The notes under the pieces are model-generated. The model was given only the letters and a program-made list of their open reading frames with translations, had not been told where the DNA came from and ran no database searches. From contig NZ_PJJP01000029.1 in NCBI RefSeq assembly GCF_002929555.1, positions 1 through 64,000 of the forward strand: 64,000 nucleotides of DNA, in the 5' to 3' direction. Shown here piece after piece: positions 1 to 7,559 of this stretch. The position numbers and the translations under genes were made by a program. Source of the stretch: Cryobacterium sp. N22 (lineage in GTDB: Bacteria; Actinomycetota; Actinomycetes; Actinomycetales; Microbacteriaceae). Numbering within the stretch: position 1 is the first letter of the stretch; every line of letters starts with the position of its first letter.

Positions 1-881
1 GCTGCGGCCGCGGTGGCGGCGCGTGCCGAAGCCGTCGCGGCGGTCCTGGCGGCGGCAGACTTCGCCGCGGCGGACTTGGTCGCGGCGGCGCGGGCCGCTC
101 CGGCCTTGGTGGCCGACTCAGTCTTCGCGGCAGCGGCCTTGGCGGCGGCGGCCTTGGCGGCAGCCGTCCGCGCGCTGCTCGAGCGGGCGGCAGCGGTCTT
201 GGGCTTCTCGGGGCTGACCTCCGCGGAGCCGGCCGGCAGGTCCTGGTCGGAGGCCGCGGCGACGGCGGCGGCTTCGACGGCGGCAGCGGTATCCGCTGTG
301 GACGTCGTGGTGGCCGGCAGCCGGGTGGCCTTGGACACCGCGGGCTTCACCGGCGCCTTGCGTGCGGCGGGGGTGCGCGTCACCGCGACGCGCGCGGGGG
401 CGGTCGCGGGTTCGGCGGCGTCCGGGGTCACGGGCGTCGTCGTCGGTACCGACACGTCCTCCGCCAGCACGGCTGCGGCCGGCTTCTTCTTTGCCGGAGC
501 GCGGGGAGTCGAAGTGGTTCGTGGAGTGACGGGGGTGCGCGGTGCGCGGGTCGTGCTTCGCACGGGCTTCACCGGCGTCGCCGCGTCATCGGGGGTCGCT
601 ACGTCGGCCGACACCGACGGGTCGGCGCCGGCTGCGGCGGGCGCGCTCGACGCCCCACCGGCCGGGGGCACGCTGGTCCGGGGCGTGCGACGGACCGGGG
701 CCTTACGGGGTGGCTTCGCGCCCGTGGTCGGCGCGGTCGTGGAAAGAGAATCGGGCTCAGGGGCTCGGTTCGCAGGGGTGTCGTGTTCGATGGCACTACC
801 CTCGCGTTCCGGCTCCGTATCGGGAACGGGCAAGACCGGAGTCCGCTCGTCAGGCTCGGAGTTCGGAGGCACTGGAGTCAC
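1..881 (-). CDS. Ala/Pro/Thr/Lys-rich low-complexity protein, C-terminus outside window
   Basis: The minus strand is open from a GTG at 881 to the window edge (about 293 residues, no stop). An in-frame TAA four codons upstream limits the start to this GTG. The first 80 residues are acidic and Pro-rich, the middle is Ala/Thr/Pro-rich with basic clusters (APAKKKPAAA), and from about residue 220 the sequence becomes Ala-Lys repeats (AAAKAAAAKAAAAKT) like those in bacterial histone-H1-like or AlgP-type tails. No folded domain is visible in the part present; one may lie beyond the window. The Lys-rich composition suggests nucleic-acid or polyanion binding, but this is inference. It is divergent from the glycopolymer genes starting at 1165. 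The plus strand of the same stretch is also open because of codon bias, but that reading is judged a shadow. Confidence 0.6.
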   Translation of the reverse strand, partial: MTPVPPNSEPDERTPVLPVPDTEPEREGSAIEHDTPANRAPEPDSLSTTAPTTGAKPPRKAPVRRTPRTSVPPAGGASSAPAAAGADPSVSADVATPDDAATPVKPVRSTTRAPRTPVTPRTTSTPRAPAKKKPAAAVLAEDVSVPTTTPVTPDAAEPATAPARVAVTRTPAARKAPVKPAVSKATRLPATTTSTADTAAAVEAAAVAAASDQDLPAGSAEVSPEKPKTAAARSSSARTAAAKAAAAKAAAAKTESATKAGAARAAATKSAAAKSAAARTAATASARAATAAA

Positions 882-1164
882 CTCGCTAACTTACCAAGGA
901 CCGTTTGACCTTGCTGGGGCCTGTGGGCGGTCACAGGCGGATTCCCAACAAAACTCGTGCCGGAATTGCGGGTAACCGGGCCGCGCCAATCGTCACGATC
1001 CGGACACGCATCCGGTCGTCCCTTCCCCCAGAACGGGGTCGTCGGGTAGTCTGAAGGTGGCATAACGGTGTGTCTATACGTGAACTTAGGGGTGAACCGC
1101 AGGCAAACTCGGCGAAAACGTCCGGCCGCTGCGGGGCCACCCAGATCTTACTTAGGAGATATTC

Positions 1165-1857
1165 GTGACCACCCAGGTTGTAATACTTGCAGCAGGAATG
1201 GGAAGCCGCCTCGGCCGCTCCCTTCCTAAACCGCTGACCGAACTCAACGACGGCCGCACGATCATGCAGCAGCAGTTCGACAACATCGAGCACGCCTTCG
1301 GCAAGAAGACCAAGGTCACCATCGTCGTCGGCTACAAGCTCGAGCACATCATCGAGGCTTTCCCGCAGGCATCCTTCGTGTACAACGAGCAGTACGACGT
1401 GACGAACACGTCGAAGAGCCTGCTGCGCGCCCTCCGCGCGTCCGCCAGCGGTGGCGTGTTGTGGATGAACGGTGACGTTGTCTTCGATCCCGCCATCCTC
1501 GATCGCGCCGCCGCGATGATGAAGCGCGACCAGTCATTCGTCACGGTCAACACGTCGAAGGTGTCTGACGAAGAAGTCAAGTACACGACGAGCGCCGAGG
1601 GCTACATCAAGGAGCTGTCGAAGACCGTGAAGAACGGACTCGGCGAGGCCGTCGGCATCAACTACGTGTCTGCCGCAGACAAGCCCATGCTCATCCACCA
1701 CCTCAGCAAGGTCGGCGACCAGGACTACTTCGAACGCGGCATCGAGCTGGCGATCGAGAAGAACCGCATGCTCGTCGAGCCCGTCGACATCTCCGACTTC
1801 TACGCTGTCGAGGTCGACTTCGCCGAAGACCTCGAGCGCGCCAACCTCTTCGTCTGA
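1165..1857 (+). CDS. NTP transferase family protein (phosphocholine/sugar-phosphate cytidylyltransferase-like)
   Basis: 230 residues, starting at GTG 1165 with the ribosome site TTAGGAGAT about 6 bases upstream. The N-terminus reads VVILAAGMGSRLG, then LPKPL, which is the nucleotide-binding signature of sugar-1-phosphate and phosphocholine nucleotidyltransferases (GT-A-like fold). WMNGDVVFDP near residue 100 supplies the metal-binding Asp, and EVDFAEDLERA at the C-terminus resembles the second metal-binding region of LicC-like cytidylyltransferases. The enzyme should join a phospho-alcohol or sugar phosphate to CTP or another NTP. Because a CDP-alcohol phosphatidyltransferase and a CDP-glycerol-type polymerase lie close by, making a CDP-activated alcohol for a wall glycopolymer is a reasonable inference. 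The exact substrate cannot be read from sequence. Confidence 0.8.
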   Translation: MTTQVVILAAGMGSRLGRSLPKPLTELNDGRTIMQQQFDNIEHAFGKKTKVTIVVGYKLEHIIEAFPQASFVYNEQYDVTNTSKSLLRALRASASGGVLWMNGDVVFDPAILDRAAAMMKRDQSFVTVNTSKVSDEEVKYTTSAEGYIKELSKTVKNGLGEAVGINYVSAADKPMLIHHLSKVGDQDYFERGIELAIEKNRMLVEPVDISDFYAVEVDFAEDLERANLFV

Positions 1858-1927
1858 TCAGCCTTGAGCCGTGGGGCGGCCGCGTCGATGGCGCGCCGCC
1901 CCGATCCGCTCCCATACGATAGAGCGC

Positions 1928-2728
1928 GTGAGTAGTTACGCTCAGGTGCGTCCTGAACAGCGCACCCCGTTTGCGCGGTACCGTCATTCCCTCTGGCTGT
2001 TGACCCAGCGGGACCTGCGGGTACGGTACTCCACGTCCGTGCTCGGCTACTTCTGGTCGATCCTCGACCCGCTGGTCATGGCCGGCATCTACTGGTTCGT
2101 TTTCACCCAGGTCTTCCAGCGCACCGTCGGCAACGAACCGTACATCGTGTTCCTGCTCGCCGCGCTGCTGCCGTGGATGTGGTTCAACGGGGCCGTCTCC
2201 GACTGCACCCGGGCCTTCCTGCGTGAGGCCAAACTCATCCGCTCCACCCGGATCCCACGCACCATCTGGGTGAACCGCCTGGTGCTCTCCAAGGGCATCG
2301 AGTTCATCGCCGCGATTCCGGTGCTGATCATCTTCGCGGTCCTCTCCGGTGCCGAGATCACCATCGATGCGGTCTTCTTCCCGCTCGCCATCCTCATCCA
2401 GGCCATCCTCACGGCCGGCGTCGGCCTCATCGTGGCCCCCCTGGTCGTGTTCTTCCGCGACCTCGAGCGGGCCGTCAAGCTCATCCTGCGTTTTCTGTTC
2501 TACGCATCGCCGATCATCTACGGCACCAGCGACCTGCCGGAGGAACTGCACTTCTGGGCCGCCTTCAACCCGCTCAGCGGCATCTTCAGCCTCTACCGGG
2601 CCGCGTTCTTCCCCGGTGAGCTGGACTGGTTCGTCGTGGCCGTCAGCGCGGTCATGTCGGTGGCGTTCCTCGGGATCGGCCTCCTGGTCTTCTCCCGCAC
2701 CGAGCGCGCCGTGCTGAAGGAGATCTGA
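1928..2728 (+). CDS. ABC-2 type permease of a polysaccharide/teichoic acid exporter (TagG/Wzm-like)
   Basis: About 266 residues from the GTG at 1928 (VSSYAQVRP); an in-frame GTG at 1871 would add 19 residues unlike the family, so the shorter form is preferred. The N-terminal amphipathic stretch LTQRDLRVRYSTSVLGYFWS followed by six hydrophobic segments (roughly residues 40-60, 70-90, 115-160, 175-195, 235-260) is the ABC-2 membrane layout of TagG, Wzm and RfbA exporters. The ATPase gene follows with an ATGA overlap, so the two proteins are made together and should form a membrane exporter that moves lipid-linked polymer across the cytoplasmic membrane. Length fits the family (about 260-280). 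Substrate is inferred from neighbouring glycerophosphotransferase and glycosyltransferase genes. Confidence 0.88.
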   Translation: MSSYAQVRPEQRTPFARYRHSLWLLTQRDLRVRYSTSVLGYFWSILDPLVMAGIYWFVFTQVFQRTVGNEPYIVFLLAALLPWMWFNGAVSDCTRAFLREAKLIRSTRIPRTIWVNRLVLSKGIEFIAAIPVLIIFAVLSGAEITIDAVFFPLAILIQAILTAGVGLIVAPLVVFFRDLERAVKLILRFLFYASPIIYGTSDLPEELHFWAAFNPLSGIFSLYRAAFFPGELDWFVVAVSAVMSVAFLGIGLLVFSRTERAVLKEI

Positions 2729-3474
2729 TGAGCGAGACCGTCATCTCCCTGGACGACGTCGGCATCAGGTTCCGCCGCAACCGGCGCAGCCGCCGCAGTT
2801 TCAAGGACCTCTTCGCCGGCACCCGGCGCCGCACCAGGCCGGGCGAGTTCTGGGCGCTGCAGAACGTGTCGTTCACCGTGCAACGTGGCGAGGCGATCGG
2901 CGTGGTCGGCCGCAACGGCCAGGGCAAGTCCACCCTGCTCAAGCTCGTCACGGGTGTTGTGCTGCCCGACGAGGGCACCGTGACCGTCATCGAGGGCGTC
3001 GCACCGCTGATCGAGATCACCGGCGGCTTCGTCGACGACCTCACCGTGCGCGACAACGTGTACCTCACGGCGGGCCTGCACGGCATGACCCGCAAGCAGA
3101 TCGATTCCCGATTCGATGACATCATCGAGTTCGCCGAGATCGCCGACTTCATCGATACCCCGTACAAGCACCTCTCCAGCGGCATGAAGGTGCGCATCGC
3201 GTTCGCGGTGATCTCCAGGCTCGAGGAACCGATCATCCTCGTCGACGAGGTCCTGGCTGTCGGAGACAAGGCGTTCCGCGAGAAGTGCTACCGCCGTATC
3301 GAGGAGCTGCTCGCCGGTGGGCGCACCCTGTTCTTCGTGTCGCACAACGAACGCGACCTGCGCCGCTTTTGCGCCAGGGGCCTGTACCTCGATAAGGGCG
3401 AGCTGGTTCTGGACGCCCCGATCGACGAGGTGCTCGACCGGTACAACGCGGAGTACGGCATTAAGAAAGCCTGA
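2728..3474 (+). CDS. ABC transporter ATP-binding protein of polysaccharide/teichoic acid export (TagH/Wzt-like)
   Basis: 248 residues; the ATG overlaps the permease stop (ATGA). It shows the Walker A motif GRNGQGKS at residues 61-68, a Gln-like switch region, the signature LSSGMKVRIAF typical of TagH/Wzt (SSGM rather than SGGQ), Walker B IILVDEVLAVGD and the switch His in FFVSHN. The N-terminal 40 residues with the basic RRNRRSRRSFKDLF stretch are the usual TagH/RfbB leader that contacts the permease. It lacks the C-terminal carbohydrate-binding domain of Wzt proteins that read O-antigen ends, so it resembles TagH-like exporters that move finished polymers without recognising a cap. It powers the exporter encoded just upstream. 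Confidence 0.9.
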   Translation: MSETVISLDDVGIRFRRNRRSRRSFKDLFAGTRRRTRPGEFWALQNVSFTVQRGEAIGVVGRNGQGKSTLLKLVTGVVLPDEGTVTVIEGVAPLIEITGGFVDDLTVRDNVYLTAGLHGMTRKQIDSRFDDIIEFAEIADFIDTPYKHLSSGMKVRIAFAVISRLEEPIILVDEVLAVGDKAFREKCYRRIEELLAGGRTLFFVSHNERDLRRFCARGLYLDKGELVLDAPIDEVLDRYNAEYGIKKA

Positions 3475-3567
3475 TCGGCACCGCTGGCGCGTCGTCTGGG
3501 AGTTGCCTCGACGGATGCCCAGTTTCGGCCCGTAAACTCGTGCCACCGCACCGAGGAGGACTGCACC

Positions 3568-4467
3568 ATGGCTAAGAAGCCCACCCCACTGCTGTCACCC
3601 ACCGGCGGACTGCCGCAGGGCGGCCAGCTCCCGACCGGTGTCGCCACGGGTTTCGACAGGGTCATGGCGATCCATCGACCCGCCGTTCTCGCGCACATTC
3701 GCAGCATCCGTCACCGGCACCCCGATGCCACACCTGAACAGCTCGTCCGCATCCTGGAACGACGGTATCTCGCCGCGGTCACCAGCGGCGGCGCCGCAGT
3801 CGGCGCCACAGCCGTGATCCCCGGCGTCGGCACCGGCATCACCCTGGCCCTGTCCGGCGTCGAGACGGCCGGTTTCCTCGAAGCGACCGCGCTCTTCTCA
3901 CAGTCCGTCAGCGAGGTGCACGGCATCACGGTGAGCGATCCCGAACGTGCCAGGGCCCTCGTGATGACCATGATGCTCGGCCACGAGGGTTCGGACCTGG
4001 TGCGGCAGCTGGCCGGGCAAGCCACCGGTGGCGGCGTGGCCCGCACCGCGTACTGGGGCGAACTGGTCACCACGAGCCTGCCCCGCGCCATCATGGGGCC
4101 GCTGACCGACCGTCTCAAGCGCACCTTCATCAAGCAGTTCGCCGCCAAGGGTGGAGCCAGCCTGATCGGCAAGGCCGTGCCGTTCGGCATCGGCGCCGTC
4201 ATCGGCGGGATGGGCAACCACATCCTAGGCAAGCGGGTGGTCGGTTCGTCCAGGCTCGCGTTCGGCCAGGCCCCCGCCGGCTTCCGCCCGGAGCTCGAAC
4301 CGCGGATGCACACCATCACGCTGCGGGACGGCGCCGTGATACCCGGCAACCGGCTCACCCAGCTGGGCCACGGCGCGCTCCGCGCCCTCCCCCGGCCGCT
4401 GCGCCGCCGGCCGACCGGCGCGGATCGGGTCGAGCCGGACCCGGCCGCACCGGCTGATCCCGCCTAG
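3568..4467 (+). CDS. Conserved hypothetical protein, possibly EcsC-like
   Basis: 299 residues, ATG 3568 with a strong ribosome site (GAGGAGGA) 10 bases upstream. I do not recognise it firmly. Two glycine/alanine-rich hydrophobic stretches (SGGAAVGATAVIPGVGTGIT near residue 75 and GKAVPFGIGAVIGGMGNHIL near residue 195), separated by a helical region, recall the EcsC family (proteins of unknown role with small-residue amphipathic segments). The N-terminus is Pro/Gly-rich and the last 40 residues are a basic, proline-rich tail. It sits 93 bases after the exporter ATPase on the same strand and ends 29 bases from the convergent glycerophosphotransferase gene. A membrane-associated accessory role in the glycopolymer locus is possible but unproven. 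Confidence 0.55.
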   Translation: MAKKPTPLLSPTGGLPQGGQLPTGVATGFDRVMAIHRPAVLAHIRSIRHRHPDATPEQLVRILERRYLAAVTSGGAAVGATAVIPGVGTGITLALSGVETAGFLEATALFSQSVSEVHGITVSDPERARALVMTMMLGHEGSDLVRQLAGQATGGGVARTAYWGELVTTSLPRAIMGPLTDRLKRTFIKQFAAKGGASLIGKAVPFGIGAVIGGMGNHILGKRVVGSSRLAFGQAPAGFRPELEPRMHTITLRDGAVIPGNRLTQLGHGALRALPRPLRRRPTGADRVEPDPAAPADPA

Positions 4468-4496
4468 GCAGAAGCGGGCCGGCGGTGCCGGGCCGT

Positions 4497-5780
4497 TCAG
4501 ACCTCTTCGGTCTCGCTGACTTCTTCGACGAACTCGGCGAGGCCGTCGTCGTCATCGGCATGCACCTGGGCGAACCTGTCCCACTCGGTCATCAGATGCT
4601 CGATCGCGGCATGGAAGCGGGCCGTCGGCGCGCCGGGTGCGGGATCGCCGAAGTACTGCTCGACCCAGACCCGCAGGCGCTGCTCGGCGCCGTCGTCGTT
4701 CACAAGCTCGTCGAGGGCTTCGACGATGCCGGCGGTCTCGCTCGCATCGAGCCATTCGCAGTCGGACAGGTAGCCGGTGGTGTCGATGGCGGCGAGAGGG
4801 TTCAGCGGACGTGTCACCATGAGCGGTTTGCCCGACGCAAGGCGGTCATAGACCATCGCCGAGATGTCGACGATCGCGACATCGGCTGCGGAGAGCTGCC
4901 AGCCGAGCTCTGCACCGGTGTCGATGATGTGCTGGGCACTGGCATCTCGGCTGTTCGCCGTGCTGATCGCCGCCATGATCTGCTTGTTCGCCAGACCGTA
5001 TTCGTGGTCGACCACGCCTGAGCGCGGATGCGGCCGGTACACCAACCGGTGCCGGGGGCTTCGCAGCAGGGCCGTGACCAGGGCGACGCCGTGCGTGGCG
5101 ATGGAGCCGTACGCGGCGGCGGCGCGGTCGCCTTCCCAGGTGGGCGCGTAGAGCACAACGGTGCGCTCGTCGGGCGTGAACGGCAACGGGCCCGAATAGT
5201 GGTCAGCCTGGGGGCGACCGATCGTGATCGCCCGCTTGTCGAAGTCGTAGTCCCAGAGCACCTTACCGAGCCTCGCGACGGCGGCCTGACCGGCCACGAA
5301 CGAGTAGTCGTAGGCCTTGAACTGGTTGGTGGTCATGTACATCTTGTCGCTCTCACCATGGTTGATGAAAACGTGCCAGCGGCGCCCGTAGCGCATCATC
5401 TGGAAGTTGCGGGAGTTCTGGTTGACGTACAGGACGATGCGGATGTCCTGCTCGGCGATCACCCGTTCGAGGTCGGAGACCTTGCGCACGTAGGCGACCG
5501 GGATCGGGCTCTCCTCGATCAGCTTCATCGTGCCGCCGGCGGTGCGGCTCAGGACGACCACGGGCCAGGTCTCGGCCAGCTTCGCGAGGGGCTTGTACCA
5601 CTGGCGCATCTGGTAGAGGTTCACCGGGCCATCCGCGAAGTACACGGCGATCTTGAAGGTATGGGCGGGCAGCGGGCCGCGTACGGCGAGGCGCTCGGTG
5701 AGAAGGCGCTGGGCCTTGCGGGAACCGAGCACATCCTTCACCAGCTTTGCTGCGAGTCGGACGTCTTTCCTGCTTACCAC
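4497..5780 (-). CDS. CDP-glycerol glycerophosphotransferase family protein (TagB/TagF-like)
   Basis: 427 residues. It shows the Glyphos_transf (GT-B-like) landmarks in order: FINHGESDK around residue 140, YAPTWEGD around 210, YRPHPRSG around 250, and the DVAIVDISAMVYDRLASGKPL segment around 305, where these enzymes carry the Asp/Ser residues of the CDP-alcohol site. Family members move glycerol-phosphate or ribitol-phosphate units from CDP-polyols to a lipid-linked acceptor on the inner face of the membrane. At 427 residues it holds one catalytic unit and lacks a long N-terminal glycosyltransferase domain. The C-terminus is very acidic (residues 410-427). It is the core evidence that this locus makes a phosphodiester-type wall polymer. 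Confidence 0.88.
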   Translation of the reverse strand: MVSRKDVRLAAKLVKDVLGSRKAQRLLTERLAVRGPLPAHTFKIAVYFADGPVNLYQMRQWYKPLAKLAETWPVVVLSRTAGGTMKLIEESPIPVAYVRKVSDLERVIAEQDIRIVLYVNQNSRNFQMMRYGRRWHVFINHGESDKMYMTTNQFKAYDYSFVAGQAAVARLGKVLWDYDFDKRAITIGRPQADHYSGPLPFTPDERTVVLYAPTWEGDRAAAAYGSIATHGVALVTALLRSPRHRLVYRPHPRSGVVDHEYGLANKQIMAAISTANSRDASAQHIIDTGAELGWQLSAADVAIVDISAMVYDRLASGKPLMVTRPLNPLAAIDTTGYLSDCEWLDASETAGIVEALDELVNDDGAEQRLRVWVEQYFGDPAPGAPTARFHAAIEHLMTEWDRFAQVHADDDDGLAEFVEEVSETEEV

Positions 5781-5865
5781 TGTTCCAGCCTACCCACCGG
5801 GCCGGGACCTAGGGCCCGCTGACCCCCGGAAGAGGCGCACCGGTAGTCAATCGTTAGGCGGCCGG

Positions 5866-6732
5866 TCAGATGACGGGGGGCCGGCCCGCGCGGGTCATCC
5901 GCCAGATGGTGCGTGTCGACAGCGGACGGCGTTCGCCAGGGTCGGTGGTCCACCCCTCCCACCAGCCACGGAACCAGGCCTTCAGGGCGGCCGGGTTGCG
6001 GGCGCCGCGCAGCACCTGGATCGCCGTCCACGACCCCACGTAAAGCGGCATCAGCGGCGCCGGCAGGTTGCGACGGGCGATCCAGACCCGGTTGCGGGCG
6101 TTGAGCCGGTAAAAATCAGCGTGCCGGGTGGGCAGGATCACCGGGTGGTTCGCCACCAGGTTGCCGGCGTACCAGGTGCGCAGGCCCTGGTCCCACACCC
6201 GCCAGGCCAGCTCGATGCCCTCGTGGGCGTAGAAGAACGGTTCGGCCCAGCCGCCCGTGGCGTCGAAGACGGGTCTGGGCAGAAGCACGGCGCCCTCCCA
6301 GACCGAGAACACGGCGCCCGAGTGCGCGGCGTCGCCCTTGCGGATGCGCGGGATCCAGCGGCGCGGCGCGGTCAGGCCGGCCGGGTCGACCACCTGCGGC
6401 TGCAGCAGCCCGATGCTGGGGTCGGCGCGCAGCACCCCCACGGCGTCGATCAGGAACCGGGGATCGGGCAGGCTGGCGTCGTCGTCGAGAAAGAAGAGGT
6501 AATCGCCGCTGACGTGCTCGACACCGCGATTGCGGCCGGCGGGGATGCCCAGGTTCTCGGGCAACCCGAGCGCGGCGACCCCGGCGGGCAGACCCGTGGG
6601 CTGCCAGCCGTTGCCCACGCAGACGATGTCCAGCTGCACGTCTTCCTGGGCGAGCAGGCTGCGGATGCCACGCTCGAGGTCGTCCGGGCGGCGGCCCTGG
6701 GTGAGCACGACCACGCCGACGGTGACGGTCAC
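5866..6732 (-). CDS. Family 2 glycosyltransferase
   Basis: 288 residues from GTG 6732. The N-terminus TVGVVVLTQGRRPDDLERGIRSLL with Q..V.L..VCVGNG, and the metal-binding motif FFLDDDASLPD near residue 85, are those of GT-A fold family 2 enzymes. There is no transmembrane segment, so it should act in the cytoplasm on a nucleotide-sugar and a membrane-linked acceptor. It lies 14 bases after the CDP-alcohol phosphatidyltransferase gene in a minus-strand series with another GT2 gene. It probably decorates or extends the locus polymer; sugar and linkage are unknown. Confidence 0.85.
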   Translation of the reverse strand: MTVTVGVVVLTQGRRPDDLERGIRSLLAQEDVQLDIVCVGNGWQPTGLPAGVAALGLPENLGIPAGRNRGVEHVSGDYLFFLDDDASLPDPRFLIDAVGVLRADPSIGLLQPQVVDPAGLTAPRRWIPRIRKGDAAHSGAVFSVWEGAVLLPRPVFDATGGWAEPFFYAHEGIELAWRVWDQGLRTWYAGNLVANHPVILPTRHADFYRLNARNRVWIARRNLPAPLMPLYVGSWTAIQVLRGARNPAALKAWFRGWWEGWTTDPGERRPLSTRTIWRMTRAGRPPVI

Positions 6733-6746
6733 GCTGTCGCCTGACC

Positions 6747-7559
6747 TCAGGAGCGCACTCGCTTCGAGGCCATGATCGCCAGGAAGTGGCCGATCAGCGC
6801 GAGGAACGCGAGCGGGACGAGCACGGCGAGGAAGACCCGGTCGGTGATCGGCTGGCCGAAGAAGAGGCCGATGACCGCGGCGACGAAGATCACCATCGTC
6901 ATTTCCACCGAGTGGTACAGGCGGTGGAACGGCAGGAACCGGGCCAGGCGGCGCAGGGTCGCGATCAGGCCGGCCTGTGGGACCTTCTCACCCTTGTTGT
7001 CGGCCAGCTTGGCCAGGCCGGCGTTGGCGCGGGCCACGTGCACCATGTCGTTGAGGGCCTTGTTCAGCACGATCAGCAGCGCAAGGGCCAGGCCGAGCGT
7101 GGTGAACAGGAAGTCGGCGGGTGCTTCAAAAGGGTAGGCGGCGGCGCGGATGCCCAGCGCAATGGGGATCAGGGCTTCGGTGGAGTAGTGCCCGACCTTG
7201 TCGAGGAACACCCCGGCCGGTGACGATGTTCGGCGCCAGCGGGCGACCTCGCCGTCGCAGCAGTCCACGAGCATCTGTAGCTGGCCGAGCACCAGGGCGA
7301 GCAGGGCACCCCAGATGCCGGGGATGAGCAGCGCCGCGGCCGTGGACCAGCCGACGAGGATCATCAGGCCGGTCACGCCGTTGGCCGAGATGCGCGTCTT
7401 CAGCAACATCCAGGTGAGGTACGGCGACAGGTCACGCAGGTACAGCGACGCCGTCCAGTGTTCGGCGTTGGCGCGCATCCGCACCTCGGGAGGTTGCGCG
7501 ACGGCACGAAGCTCGGCGATCGAAGAGGGCCGAGCCGTGTTGGGCGAACCAGACGTCAT
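6747..7559 (-). CDS. CDP-alcohol phosphatidyltransferase family membrane protein
   Basis: 270 residues using the ATG at 7559, which overlaps the stop of the upstream GT2 gene (ATGA); a longer frame to 7646 exists but lies inside that gene. The CDP-alcohol phosphotransferase signature is present at about residues 100-125: VDCCDGEVARW, then G-VFL-D-KVG-H. The canonical motif ends with a fourth Asp, the proposed catalytic base; here that position is His. Several hydrophobic segments surround the motif, as expected for these integral membrane enzymes that transfer a phospho-alcohol from a CDP carrier with release of CMP. In this context it may use the product of the nucleotidyltransferase at 1165 to make a lipid primer or linker. 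The Asp to His change leaves activity uncertain. Confidence 0.82.
   Translation of the reverse strand: MTSGSPNTARPSSIAELRAVAQPPEVRMRANAEHWTASLYLRDLSPYLTWMLLKTRISANGVTGLMILVGWSTAAALLIPGIWGALLALVLGQLQMLVDCCDGEVARWRRTSSPAGVFLDKVGHYSTEALIPIALGIRAAAYPFEAPADFLFTTLGLALALLIVLNKALNDMVHVARANAGLAKLADNKGEKVPQAGLIATLRRLARFLPFHRLYHSVEMTMVIFVAAVIGLFFGQPITDRVFLAVLVPLAFLALIGHFLAIMASKRVRS

Noticed and set aside
13..975. 320-codon plus-strand Ala/Val/Gly-rich open frame
   Set aside because: It is the shadow of the minus-strand Ala/Lys/Pro-rich gene; composition looks like reverse-complemented GCN codons, and no ribosome site precedes it.
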